A stretch of 64,000 nucleotides of DNA from Bacteroidales bacterium UBA1680. Its GTDB lineage: Bacteria; Bacteroidota; Bacteroidia; Bacteroidales; UBA932. This document shows, piece after piece, positions 51,514-59,889 of the stretch. How positions within the stretch are numbered: the stretch's first letter is position 1; each line of letters opens with the position of its first letter. The stretch covers positions 1-64,000 of the forward strand of contig DCKG01000030.1 of assembly GCA_002320605.1 (NCBI GenBank), written 5' to 3'. Under the pieces are notes generated by a model, which worked only from the letters and a program-made list of their open reading frames with translations, searched no databases and had not been told where the DNA came from. The position numbers were made by a program, and so were the translations under genes.

Positions 51514-51901
51514 TATCTTTGGTTTTAGCGAAGAATCGACTGTCCCCATCGTTTTTATGCGTCCGACTCATCAAAATTGCGTTTTTATATCACATTCCGG
51601 TCGTGTTGGTGAAAGTAACTTTATTATTAAGACAGTCTCTTCCGCAAGCGACATGGCAATGTATTGCATGTTTGCATCAAAAAGAGTTCATGACCATCCA
51701 GACAGGCTTGTTGGGGAAACCTCGGTCTTTGCAGCTTCTTGGCCAAATCACAGCCAGCTGTCTTTCTTGCAGGTCACTCGGGAGTGGATCTGGCCTACAG
51801 GGCTAGGTAGTGGAGATTGACCGATTTTTGCCATCCACAATTGGTGGCCTAAAGTCAGGGCAATCCCAATGTCGGCCACTCAGAGGCCCTTCGTCTTCCG
51901 A
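51514..51901. other. Non-coding or decayed stretch
   Basis: No credible gene is seen in the 388 bases after the signal peptidase gene. Short open frames on the plus strand lack coding character. The stretch leads into a recombinase fragment and two broken genes, so it is probably eroded mobile or accessory DNA. Confidence 0.4.
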
Positions 51902-52018
51902 GTGAGCTGCAAGCGCGGAAGGGGGAGCAGGGAATGCGGTCTGCGATTCAGCGACATAGCCACGCTCAAGTGGGCGAATATAGACTTCAATGCGAAAACG
52001 TCTTTATGGCGTCAGTAG
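51902..52018 (+). pseudogene. Fragment of a tyrosine recombinase
   Basis: A frame without start ends in a stop at 52016-52018 and reads GLRFSDIATLKWANIDF. This resembles the conserved Arg-containing TGLRxSDIxxLxWxDI segment of Bacteroidetes CTn-type integrases. Nothing before or after fits the rest of the enzyme. It is a short relic, probably left by a lost mobile element. Confidence 0.45.
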
Positions 52019-52024
52019 TTGGCA

Positions 52025-52968
52025 TCATTTATCAAGACTGTCTGTATCAAGAAGGAACTGCTTGTAGCCCATAGTTACGATGCCGTTTACATCACGTGTC
52101 AGGGGGACATTCTCTCCAACGACGATTATTTTCTTGAAACTATCATTGATCCCAAGGAGAGACTGGGATTCCTGAGCAATTTTCCCGGCATCAGGCATTC
52201 TCCATGCGGATTGTATATAGTATCGTCTGCTGCCAAGATTTGCCACAAAATCAACCTCCAATGAAATTCTACGCATTACCCCATCTGCATCACGTCTGCG
52301 CACTGAAACATTTCCGACATCAACATTGAACCCACGAATACATAGTTCATTGTATATGACATTCTCCATTATATGATTCCACTCGTTCTGGCGAAAGTCA
52401 AGTATTGCATTGCGAAGTCCGGTATCCTGGAAATAATACTTATTTGAAGCGCCGATATACTGTTTACCTTTGATATCATATCTCTCTGCTTTTGAAATAA
52501 GGAAGGCATCTTCAATGTATTCAATATAAGTGGATACGGTCTTGTCCGTTATGGACTGAAGTTTCTTTACACTTTTGAACGTGTTGGCAAGATTGGTCGG
52601 GTTTGTGGGAGATCCGATACAAGATGCCAGAATCTTAACGAGTTCTTCGAACTCTTCTTTATTTTCTATGTCGTGCCTTTCGTATATATGATTGAGATAA
52701 ACTGTCTGATATAGATTCTTAAGATATGTTACCTTCCCGCTTTCTCCCTTAAACGTAAGAGAGTGAGGCAGCCCGCCATACAGCATATACTCATACCAAC
52801 CGTCTTCAACGGTACCGTCAAACGCAGTCATAAACTCTGAAAACGACAACGGGAACATATGTATTTCATCACCACGGCCTCGGAATTCTGTGGCAACACC
52901 ACCTTGACAGCGCCATTAGTCTCTGCTTCAATGAGTTTTTGCAGGTATTGCGGTCTTTCTATTTTCAT
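52025..52968 (-). pseudogene. AAA/DUF4143 ATPase with internal deletion
   Basis: The start is typical of the family (MKIERPQYLQKLIEAETNGAVKVV), but near 52905 the sequence jumps, out of frame, to ATEFRGRGDEIHMFPLSFSEFM. The Walker A and B segments are missing. From there a 277-residue frame (52858-52025) runs through the normal C-terminal half: EDGWYEYMLYGGLPHSL, YLNHIYERHDI, SITDKTVSTYIEYIEDAFLI and a PDDEXK-like end with SLEVDFVANLG. So the gene lost its ATPase core by a deletion of a few hundred bases. It is a different subgroup from the intact gene at 32707-33837. The C-terminal half could still be translated from its internal ATG. Confidence 0.8.
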
Positions 52969-53038
52969 CACTTTACGAATTTTTGGCATTTGTGCCCAAA
53001 TTCCGTAACAAAAATAAAAAAGATTATTCAAAATCTTC

Positions 53039-53345
53039 TAATCAAAGCAGGCCGTTGAATTTCGTCATCGAATCTGCCTTGACGGAATCGACAATATCGA
53101 TATAGGGTTTCATTGCATTGTAGTCCTTTCTTCTTGTATGGCTCGCTGTGCAAGCCTTTCCTGCGTGAACCTATCATATTCGAGAATGATGGCTCCGAGA
53201 ACGAGGGCGATGGCGCTTTTCTCAGATTTAGGCACGTCGAAAGGCTGATAGGCATTATTGTCAGATACTAACGTGATTGAGTCTTTTGATGAATGTCGCT
53301 GCTTCCTTCTCTGGGGGTTTTGTCGGATATTGGCGTCCAGGAGAT
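53039..53345 (-). pseudogene. Frameshifted small gene of unknown family
   Basis: Coding-like segments follow one another on the minus strand in changing frames: PPEKEAATFIKRL, then YQPFDVPKSEKSAIALVLGA and ILEYDRFTQERLAQRAI, then MKPYIDIVDSVKADSMTKF ending at a stop near 53039. At least two frameshifts would have to be undone to join them. One falls in a purine run (GAAGAAAGGA). The family is not recognised. Confidence 0.4.
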
Positions 53346-53454
53346 ATTTCAGACGAGAGTATTTTGGAACTCATGGAATAATATTCTTTCATATAACGAG
53401 AAGGGAGATGCGAATGATGGAAGGGGAGCTATGAATGGCGGTGAATGGGATCTT

Positions 53455-53518
53455 GATGGCAATGGGATGGCATATTCCTGAAAAAATTATTTCAGTTTCC
53501 TTTGGAATTGAGTAAATT
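53455..53518 (+). repeat. 64-bp promoter-bearing repeat upstream of typA
   Basis: Partner of 42226-42289 with two mismatches. It contains the run GGCATATTCCTGAAAAAATT and leads into the typA -7 box TAAATTTG (53513-53520). Confidence 0.85.
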
Positions 53519-53520
53519 TG
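53513..53520 (+). promoter_or_regulatory. -7 box of typA
   Basis: TAAATTTG matches TAnnTTTG and lies 17 bases before the typA ATG at 53538. This shows the reading frame's earlier ATG (53502) is not the start. The upstream TTTC at 53490-53493 is a weak -33. Confidence 0.6.
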
Positions 53521-53537
53521 TAGGATTTTTTAGGAAT

Positions 53538-55352
53538 ATGCAAGATATTAGGAACATCGCGCTGATAGCGCACGTCGATCATGGCAAGACGACGCTGGTT
53601 GACAGGATGATTTACCAGGCGAACCTGGTGCGTCAGCCAGAAAACCTTGACAAGCTGATTCTCGACAGCAATGACATCGAGAGGGAAAGGGGCATCACGA
53701 TTCTGGCAAAAAATGTATCTGTAACCTATAAGGATGTCAAGATCAATATCATTGACACTCCGGGGCATAGCGATTTCGGAGGTGAGGTTGAAAGGGTGCT
53801 GAACATGGCCGATGGCGTTCTACTTTTGGTGGATGCATTCGAAGGCTGCATGCCTCAGACGCGTTTTGTGCTGCAGAAGGCTCTGGAACTAGGAAAGAAG
53901 CCAATCGTGGTTATAAATAAGGTAGACAAGCCGAACTGCCGTCCGGAAGAAGTCCAGGAAGAAGTTTTCGACTTGATGTTCGCACTGAATGCCACCGAAG
54001 ACCAGCTGGACTTCAAAACAGTGTTCGGAAGCGCGAAGCAGGGCTGGATGTCCGACGACTGGAAGAAGCCTGCGAAAGACATTACTTTCCTGCTGGACAC
54101 CATACTGTCTGAAATCCCCGCTCCTAAGAACGTGCTAGGCACTGTTCAGATGCAGGTCACTTCTTTGGAATATTCCCCATACGTTGGTAGAATAGCCGTC
54201 GGCAAGGTGACTAGAGGAGAGCTAGCGTCGGGACAGAACGTGAGCCTCTGCAAGAGATATGACCAGATAGAAAGGCATAAGATCAAGCAGCTGATGGTGT
54301 TCGATGGCTTAGGAAAAACGAATGTCGGCAAGGTCCAGTGTGGTGATATCTGCGCAGTGGTGGGAATAGATGGTTTCGAGATAGGCGACACTATAGCCGA
54401 TTACGACAATCCGGAGGCTTTGCCGCCAATCGCCATAGACGAGCCTACCATGAGCATGCTGTTCACCATAAATAACTCGCCTTTCTTCGGGAAGGATGGG
54501 AAATACGTGACTTCAAGGCACATCAAGGATCGCCTGGACAGGGAGTTGGAGAAAAATCTGGCTTTGAAGGTCAAGCCAGGCATTAATGCCGATTCTTTCA
54601 TTGTCTATGGCCGTGGCGTGCTGCATCTTTCAGTGCTGATCGAGGAAATGAGGCGCGAGGGCTTCGAACTGCAGGTCGGTCAGCCGAAGGTGTTGGACAA
54701 AGTGATCGGCGGCCAGCGTTGCGAGCCTATAGAGGATCTTTCGATAGAAGTCCCTGAACAGTTCGTAGGCACTGCGATAGAACTGGCGACTCGTCGCAAG
54801 GGTGCTCTCCTTCATATGGAACCAAGGGGAGACAGGACCCTCCTGACCTTTGACATCCCGACGAGAGGACTGATGGGGTTGCGCAGCAACCTTCTTACGG
54901 CGACGCAGGGAGAGGCTATCATGGCTCACCGCTTCAAGGAGTACCAGCCTTACAAAGGTGATATAGAAAGCCGCACCAACGGCTCGCTCGTTTCCCTTGA
55001 AACTGGTACCGCCATAGCATATTCCATGAATAAACTTTTGGACAGGGGCAAATTCTTTATAGACCCTGGTGAGGAAATATATTGCGGAGAGGTTGTAGGG
55101 GAGCATACGAGGGATAGGGACCTGAATATTAACATCTGCAAGACAAAGAAGCTCACGAACGTGCGTGCCGCCGGTTCCGATGATAAGATTGTCCTCCCGC
55201 CGGCAACCAAGATGAGCTTGGAGGAGATCCTTGAATATATTCGTGAGGATGAGCTTGTAGAAGTAACTCCGCACCACATCAGGATGCGCAAGATCATTCT
55301 TGACCCGACTGAGCGCAAGCGCACTGGCGGAAGCGCCGATGATGAAGAATAG
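53538..55352 (+). CDS. typA: Translational GTPase TypA/BipA
   Basis: A 604-residue ribosome-associated GTPase of the EF-G superfamily. G1 is AHVDHGKTTL at residues 11-20, switch II region RERGITILAKN and G3 DTPGHSDFGGEV, and G4 is NKVD in VVINKVDKPN. The C-terminal domains include GRGVLHLSVLIEEMRREGFELQVGQP and the TypA-specific RGLMGLRSNLLTATQGEAIMAHRF. It acts in ribosome assembly and stress adaptation. The start was chosen because the -7 box lies immediately upstream and because the family N terminus is QDIRNIALIAHVDHGK. It is probably monocistronic. Confidence 0.97.
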   Translation: MQDIRNIALIAHVDHGKTTLVDRMIYQANLVRQPENLDKLILDSNDIERERGITILAKNVSVTYKDVKINIIDTPGHSDFGGEVERVLNMADGVLLLVDAFEGCMPQTRFVLQKALELGKKPIVVINKVDKPNCRPEEVQEEVFDLMFALNATEDQLDFKTVFGSAKQGWMSDDWKKPAKDITFLLDTILSEIPAPKNVLGTVQMQVTSLEYSPYVGRIAVGKVTRGELASGQNVSLCKRYDQIERHKIKQLMVFDGLGKTNVGKVQCGDICAVVGIDGFEIGDTIADYDNPEALPPIAIDEPTMSMLFTINNSPFFGKDGKYVTSRHIKDRLDRELEKNLALKVKPGINADSFIVYGRGVLHLSVLIEEMRREGFELQVGQPKVLDKVIGGQRCEPIEDLSIEVPEQFVGTAIELATRRKGALLHMEPRGDRTLLTFDIPTRGLMGLRSNLLTATQGEAIMAHRFKEYQPYKGDIESRTNGSLVSLETGTAIAYSMNKLLDRGKFFIDPGEEIYCGEVVGEHTRDRDLNINICKTKKLTNVRAAGSDDKIVLPPATKMSLEEILEYIREDELVEVTPHHIRMRKIILDPTERKRTGGSADDEE

Positions 55353-55387
55353 TCCTACAAAGATTTTTTAAGAAGGAATTTTTTTTA

Positions 55388-55395
55388 TACCTTTG
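55388..55395 (+). promoter_or_regulatory. -7 box of the DUF177-rpmF operon
   Basis: TACCTTTG matches TAnnTTTG, 27 bases before the start of the DUF177 gene. A T-rich run about 19 bases upstream stands in for the -33. Confidence 0.55.
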
Positions 55396-55421
55396 CACTC
55401 CCCTAATCTGTTTGGCGGAAA

Positions 55422-55976
55422 ATGGAAGACGATTTTATAGTTCCTTTGAATGGATTGAAGCAAGGGCGGACGTCGTTCCGCAGGAGCATAGGGAAAGAGT
55501 TCTTTGAACGATTCGGGAATTCAGAGATTCTGAACGCTGGGCTGGATGTTATCGTTGATGTAGTGAAATCTGGCGACTTCATAGGAGTAGACGGAGCGAT
55601 TGATGGGGATGTTACCGTAGCCTGCGACAGATGCTTGGAGGAACTCCTCATCCCAACGAAGACAGGGTTCAGGCTCAGCCTTAAGTTCGGTTCCGAGCCA
55701 TCGGACGGAGTCTTCACGGAGGAAAATGGCCGCGAGGTCATTTATTTGCCGGAGTCTGAGGGTGAGTATGATTTATCCCAGGTGGTTTATGACTACATCT
55801 GCACATCTCTGCCAGTTCAGAGGGTGCACCCAGAAGGCCTCTGCAATACTGAGGTGATGAAATATCTGAATTCCGAGGAAGTCAATGAATATGACGACGA
55901 GGGCAGGCATGACGTCACGAATCCGTTTGCATCGCTTAAGTCGCTGCTGGAGAATAAAAAAGATAATAATATATAA
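55422..55976 (+). CDS. DUF177 (YceD-like) protein
   Basis: A 184-residue protein of the YceD/DUF177 family, which is encoded directly before rpmF across bacteria and has been linked to 23S rRNA or L32 homeostasis. The defining C-x-x-C region is VTVACDRCLEELLIP near residues 68-82, followed by the acidic DLSQVVYDYICTSLPVQRVHPEGLC with a further Cys. It is cytoplasmic. The stop codon is 12 bases before rpmF, so the two form the usual operon. Confidence 0.9.
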   Translation: MEDDFIVPLNGLKQGRTSFRRSIGKEFFERFGNSEILNAGLDVIVDVVKSGDFIGVDGAIDGDVTVACDRCLEELLIPTKTGFRLSLKFGSEPSDGVFTEENGREVIYLPESEGEYDLSQVVYDYICTSLPVQRVHPEGLCNTEVMKYLNSEEVNEYDDEGRHDVTNPFASLKSLLENKKDNNI

Positions 55977-55988
55977 AATTTTAAGTAT

Positions 55989-56171
55989 ATGGCACATCCG
56001 AAACATAGACACTCCAAAAGCAGGAGAGATTTGAGGAGAACCCACGATTTCGCAGCGGTTCCTACTCTGTTCACGTGCCCTAACTGCGGTGCCACTGTGA
56101 TGTATCATCACGTATGCCCTCAGTGCGGTTACTACAGAGGTCGTCAGATAATTGAGAAGAAGGCTGAATAA
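55989..56171 (+). CDS. rpmF: 50S ribosomal protein bL32
   Basis: A 60-residue zinc-ribbon ribosomal protein. The basic start AHPKHRHSKSRRDLRRTHD is typical. Four cysteines (C30, C33, C43, C46) form the zinc site, so it is the zinc-binding version. It is encoded 12 bases after the DUF177 gene. The fatty-acid genes that often follow rpmF in other phyla are absent, and a tRNA gene follows instead. Confidence 0.97.
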   Translation: MAHPKHRHSKSRRDLRRTHDFAAVPTLFTCPNCGATVMYHHVCPQCGYYRGRQIIEKKAE

Positions 56172-56187
56172 GCATTTCTTCCCGTTT

Positions 56188-56259
56188 GGTCCCATAGTTC
56201 AACGGATAGAACGGAGGTTTCCTAAACCTTAAATATAGGTTCGATTCCTATTGGGACTA
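56188..56259 (+). tRNA. tRNA-Arg (anticodon CCU)
   Basis: A full cloverleaf can be folded: acceptor GGTCCCA/TGGGACT, D stem GTTC/GAAC, anticodon stem GAGGT/ACCTT with loop TTCCTAA (anticodon CCT), T stem ATAGG/CCTAT with loop TTCGATT, and discriminator A. The CCA end is not encoded. The first acceptor pair is a G-U wobble. Confidence 0.92.
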
Positions 56260-56261
56260 CT

Positions 56262-56311
56262 TAGCGTAGGGCTTGCTGAGTCAACGGTAAGCCTTTTTTT
56301 ATTCTACGCTA
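56262..56311 (+). terminator. Nested hairpin terminator after tRNA-Arg
   Basis: The inner stem GGCTTGC (56270-56276) pairs with GTAAGCC (56287-56293), followed by seven Ts. An outer perfect 8-bp stem TAGCGTAG (56262-56269) and CTACGCTA (56304-56311) encloses it. Confidence 0.75.
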
Positions 56312-56385
56312 CCAGCACAATTCAGCTATATTTGCGGTGAAAAGTTCTACTATAGTTCTACGGAGAAATGGTACCGAAAGTTTCT

Positions 56386-57558
56386 CTAGTGTTTCCTTGG
56401 ATAGATGAATTTGTGGGAGAGCCATTTACGGAGTGGTATGTCATACACCTTCAGGCAGAGAAAGGCAATCAAGATGCTCACGCCGATTGTTAGCAAAGCC
56501 TGTGGCACCACCTCGGAGAAATGATAATGCTCATTCCGGATGAGCCAGGCGTAGAAGACATACATCACGGGGTAGTGGATGGCATACAGCGGATAAGAAA
56601 GGTCGCCTAGCCAATAACAAACACGTTTAGATAATTGGTCGGTGGTATGTCCCGAAGCTGCTATGCAGACGATGATAGGGAATATTACCATAATGCAAAG
56701 CAGCTCATATACTGCGTTCCAGCAGATAGGAGACTTTCCAGGAATATATGGCATCAGGAACATTGCGAGCAAAAATGCCGATCCTATCCAGAATGCGCCT
56801 CGATACTTTCGATTTGGCTTATATTTACGAGCAAGGAGCATTCCGAGGCTATATGGAAATAGCATGCGCAAGAATCCGCCGATGAAATTGTTGCTATCGA
56901 GCGTCCAGCCGACGCTCAGCATTCCGTAGCCTGAAAAGTCGAACAGACTGAAAACGGCTAGGGCGATGCCCGCCAGAGCAACGAGCCATTTCAGTGCCTT
57001 GGTGGAAATCCTGTGGATGAACAGCACATAAAGAAGATTCCCAATATATTCAAAGAACAGCGACCATGAAGGGCCATTGAGGGGAAACATCTCTCCATTG
57101 CCACGCACGTCGATTCTGGATCCTGGAGTTGCAGGGATCATGAATATGTCGCAGAGCAACGCAAGCATCACCAACGAAGTGACCACTGGCGTGCCGTCCC
57201 ATTTCACTCCGCCTTGAACCAGGAAGGCCAGCACGCCGATTAACCCGCCCATGACGATCATTGGGTGCAGGCGGATGAGCCTGCGCTTAATGAACTGGCC
57301 TGTCGTCATGCTCGAGGCCAAGCGGTCATCGTAGGCATAACCGATGACGAAGCCGGAGAGAATGAAGAAGAAATCCACGGCCAGATAGCCATGATTAAGG
57401 AACGTGATTGTGTCTGCGCCGGCAGCGAAGGCCAGCCCCTCGAAAATGTGATACACCACGACGAGCAGAGCCGCAGTGCCCCGCAATCCGTCAAGTATCT
57501 CGTAGTGAGGCTTGCTGTCGGTAAAAACCGATGAAGCCCTAAGCGCTGTTTGACTCAT
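56386..57558 (-). CDS. Acyltransferase 3 family membrane protein
   Basis: A 390-residue polytopic membrane acyltransferase (OafA/acetyltransferase 3 type). The N-terminal family motif is LDGLRGTAALLVVVYH with the catalytic-type His, followed by GYLAVDFFFILSGFVIGYAYDDRL and the R-R-x-x-R-L-x-P stretch KRRLIRLHPMIVMGG. About ten membrane spans follow. Such enzymes O-acetylate or succinylate surface glycans or antibiotics. It is monocistronic on the minus strand between a tRNA terminator and glpF. Confidence 0.88.
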   Translation of the reverse strand: MSQTALRASSVFTDSKPHYEILDGLRGTAALLVVVYHIFEGLAFAAGADTITFLNHGYLAVDFFFILSGFVIGYAYDDRLASSMTTGQFIKRRLIRLHPMIVMGGLIGVLAFLVQGGVKWDGTPVVTSLVMLALLCDIFMIPATPGSRIDVRGNGEMFPLNGPSWSLFFEYIGNLLYVLFIHRISTKALKWLVALAGIALAVFSLFDFSGYGMLSVGWTLDSNNFIGGFLRMLFPYSLGMLLARKYKPNRKYRGAFWIGSAFLLAMFLMPYIPGKSPICWNAVYELLCIMVIFPIIVCIAASGHTTDQLSKRVCYWLGDLSYPLYAIHYPVMYVFYAWLIRNEHYHFSEVVPQALLTIGVSILIAFLCLKVYDIPLRKWLSHKFIYPRKH

Positions 57559-57635
57559 CTAGCAAATTGTGTCTTCTGTAAGTGGCCTCAAAAATTATGA
57601 TGATATTTGACTTCCCAATATCCTAAATGTTAGTT

Positions 57636-58349
57636 CTATGGCACTAGAGTGACACAATGGTAGAGGGCAACGGCGAGGAGACCGCCGACGAGGGGCGTGA
57701 TGGATGGAATCCACGAATATGCCCAATCGGGGTCTTTGTCTTTGCCTGGGCAGAAGAGTGCGAATGCAACTCGTGGGGAGAAGTCCCTGGCGGCGTTCAT
57801 CGAATATCCTGTGAGTCCACCGAAGGACATTCCGACGGAGACGATTATAGCATATACGAACAGATAGTTGACTGCTGATGCGCCTGCAGGGGTTGATCCG
57901 ATTCCAAGGATTGCGAAAACCAGCACGAAGGAACAGGTGATTTCGGATAGGGCGTTGCGCCAGTAGTTCCTGATGCCAGGAGCCGTGCAGAAGCATCCTC
58001 GCTTGAGAACGGAGTCTTCGGTCCTCTTCAGCTGGTCGTGGAAGAGAACGATTAGGAATGAGGCTCCAAGAAATCCACCCAGCATCTGCCCGATGATGTA
58101 TTGTGGCACGAGAGACCAGTCAAGGGTGCCGTTAGCGGCCATCGCTAGCGTAACCGTTGGGTTCAGATGGGCCCCGGTGGAAGTGCCGAATATGAAAGCG
58201 GGAATTAGCACAGCCAAGCCCCAGCCGAGAGCGATGTGAGTTGTGTCGCCGCCTTTCATTCCGGAGCCGTCAAGCCTGACGTTGCAGCAGACTCCGTCGC
58301 CCAGAAGCACCAGCAAGAAGGTGCCTATCATTTCATTCAGGAAATACAT
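57636..58349 (-). CDS. glpF: Glycerol uptake facilitator / aquaporin
   Basis: A 237-residue MIP-family channel with six spans. The first half-helix motif is HLNPTVTLAMA (NPT in place of NPA), and the second is NAARDFSPR (NAA in place of NPA). The D after R in the second motif is typical of glycerol facilitators. It lies 41 bases downstream of glpK, giving a glpK-glpF uptake and trapping unit. The deviations in both NPA boxes are notable but occur in the family. Confidence 0.9.
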   Translation of the reverse strand: MYFLNEMIGTFLLVLLGDGVCCNVRLDGSGMKGGDTTHIALGWGLAVLIPAFIFGTSTGAHLNPTVTLAMAANGTLDWSLVPQYIIGQMLGGFLGASFLIVLFHDQLKRTEDSVLKRGCFCTAPGIRNYWRNALSEITCSFVLVFAILGIGSTPAGASAVNYLFVYAIIVSVGMSFGGLTGYSMNAARDFSPRVAFALFCPGKDKDPDWAYSWIPSITPLVGGLLAVALYHCVTLVP

Positions 58350-58390
58350 GATTTATTACTTTTAGCATCATCCTCTATTTGTTCGTCCTG

Positions 58391-59887
58391 TTATTTCGCC
58401 CAGCCGCGGATGGCAGTGACAGCTTGTTCCCATCCCTTGAGTTGTTTCCTGCGCTCTGACTCTGGCATGACAGGGATGAATTTCCTGTCCACTGCCCAGT
58501 TCTTAATCACGTCATCCTTATCTGCCCAGTAACCAACGGCCAGCCCTGCCAAATAAGAAGCTCCCATGGCAGTAGTCTCCACGCATGAAGGCCTAACGAT
58601 AGGCGCATCGCTGATATCGGTCTGGAACTGCATCAAGAAATTGTTCTTGCAGGCTCCGCCATCAACTTTCAGCGAATCCAATTTCACGCCGGAATCCCGT
58701 TCCATAGCCTTCAAAACATCATTCGACTGGAAGGCAAGCGACTCCAGCGTGGCTCGTATGATGTGATACTTGTTTACGCCTCGCGTCAATCCCAATATGG
58801 CTCCGCGAGCATACGGGTCCCAGTATGGCGCTCCGAGGCCTGTGAATGCGGGTACGACATAGCAGCCGTTCGTGTCCGGAACTTTCGTGGCGAAATATTC
58901 AGAATCGGGAGAGGAATCTATGATTCGAAGCTCGTCGCGCAGCCACTGAATCGCAGCGCCGGCAACGAACACAGAACCCTCGAAAGCATATTCGACATGG
59001 CCGTCAAGCCCCCATGCTATCGTGGTCAGAAGATCGTTTTTCGACTCCTTGGGCTCCGTCCCTATATTCATTAACAGGAATGCTCCGGTGCCGTAGGTGT
59101 TTTTCGCTTCGCCTGGATTGAAGCAGGTCTGTCCGAAAAGGGCGCATTGCTGGTCTCCTGCAGCTCCGGTGATCTTGATTGGCCCGCCGAAGAACTCAGA
59201 ATCGGTCTCACCATAGATGCAGCTCGAAGGCTTCACTTCCGGCAGAATGCTCATCGGGATGTCCAGAATCCGGCAGAGTTCCTCGTCCCATTTCAAAGTC
59301 TTTATATTGAAAAGCAACGTCCTAGAAGCGTTGGAATAATCGGTCACGTGAACACGGCCCTTCGTGAGCTTGTAAATAAGCCAGCTGTCGATGGTTCCAA
59401 AGCATATTTCGCCTTTTTCGGCACGCTCACGCACTCCTGGAACATTGTCCAGCATCCAGCGGATCTTTGTCCCAGAAAAGTACGGATCCAGCTTAAGGCC
59501 GGTCTTGGAACGGAAAATCTCGACATATTCCGGATGACCTGCCTTAAGCTTTTCAGTGAAATCGGCAGTCCGGCGGCATTGCCAAACTATCGCATGGCAC
59601 ACAGGAAGGCCTGTAGCCCTGTCCCACAAGACTACCGTCTCTCGCTGGTTCGTGATGCCGATAGCGGCAACGTCCTCGTAGGTCGCTCCTGCCTTGCGAA
59701 GAGCCTCGCGGGCAACTGAAAGCTGCCCCTGCCATATTTCGCTGGCATCGTGTTCCACCCATCCCGGCTGAGGAAAGTGCTGGGTGAATTCTTTCTGGGC
59801 TACCGAAATCATATTCCCTGCCTTGTCGAACAGGATGCACCGATTGCTGGTCGTTCCGGAATCGAGTGCCATGACGTACTTTGACAT
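58391..59887 (-). CDS. glpK: Glycerol kinase
   Basis: A 498-residue FGGY-family kinase phosphorylating glycerol to glycerol 3-phosphate. The N-terminal phosphate-binding motif is ALDSGTTSNRCILFD, the family signature is in QPGWVEHDASEIW and GITNQRETVVLWDR, and the substrate-site region is GTIDSWLIYKLTKG. The C-terminal part shows GAAGDQQCALFGQ, KNTYGTGAFLLMN and VDGGACKNNFLMQFQ. The start lies 2 bases after the histidine kinase gene, and glpF follows. Confidence 0.97.
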   Translation of the reverse strand: MSKYVMALDSGTTSNRCILFDKAGNMISVAQKEFTQHFPQPGWVEHDASEIWQGQLSVAREALRKAGATYEDVAAIGITNQRETVVLWDRATGLPVCHAIVWQCRRTADFTEKLKAGHPEYVEIFRSKTGLKLDPYFSGTKIRWMLDNVPGVRERAEKGEICFGTIDSWLIYKLTKGRVHVTDYSNASRTLLFNIKTLKWDEELCRILDIPMSILPEVKPSSCIYGETDSEFFGGPIKITGAAGDQQCALFGQTCFNPGEAKNTYGTGAFLLMNIGTEPKESKNDLLTTIAWGLDGHVEYAFEGSVFVAGAAIQWLRDELRIIDSSPDSEYFATKVPDTNGCYVVPAFTGLGAPYWDPYARGAILGLTRGVNKYHIIRATLESLAFQSNDVLKAMERDSGVKLDSLKVDGGACKNNFLMQFQTDISDAPIVRPSCVETTAMGASYLAGLAVGYWADKDDVIKNWAVDRKFIPVMPESERRKQLKGWEQAVTAIRGWAK

Positions 59888-59889
59888 AA

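Noticed and set aside
51519..51820. Two overlapping plus-strand frames (95 and 87 codons) after the signal peptidase gene
   Set aside because: No promoter, signal peptide or family pattern; they compete with each other in different frames.
54630..55277. 215-codon minus-strand frame opposite typA
   Set aside because: Antisense to intact typA and lacking any motif.
56188..56259. tRNA-Arg as an attachment site of an integrated element
   Set aside because: No repeat of the tRNA 3' end was found nearby, and no integrase gene adjoins it.
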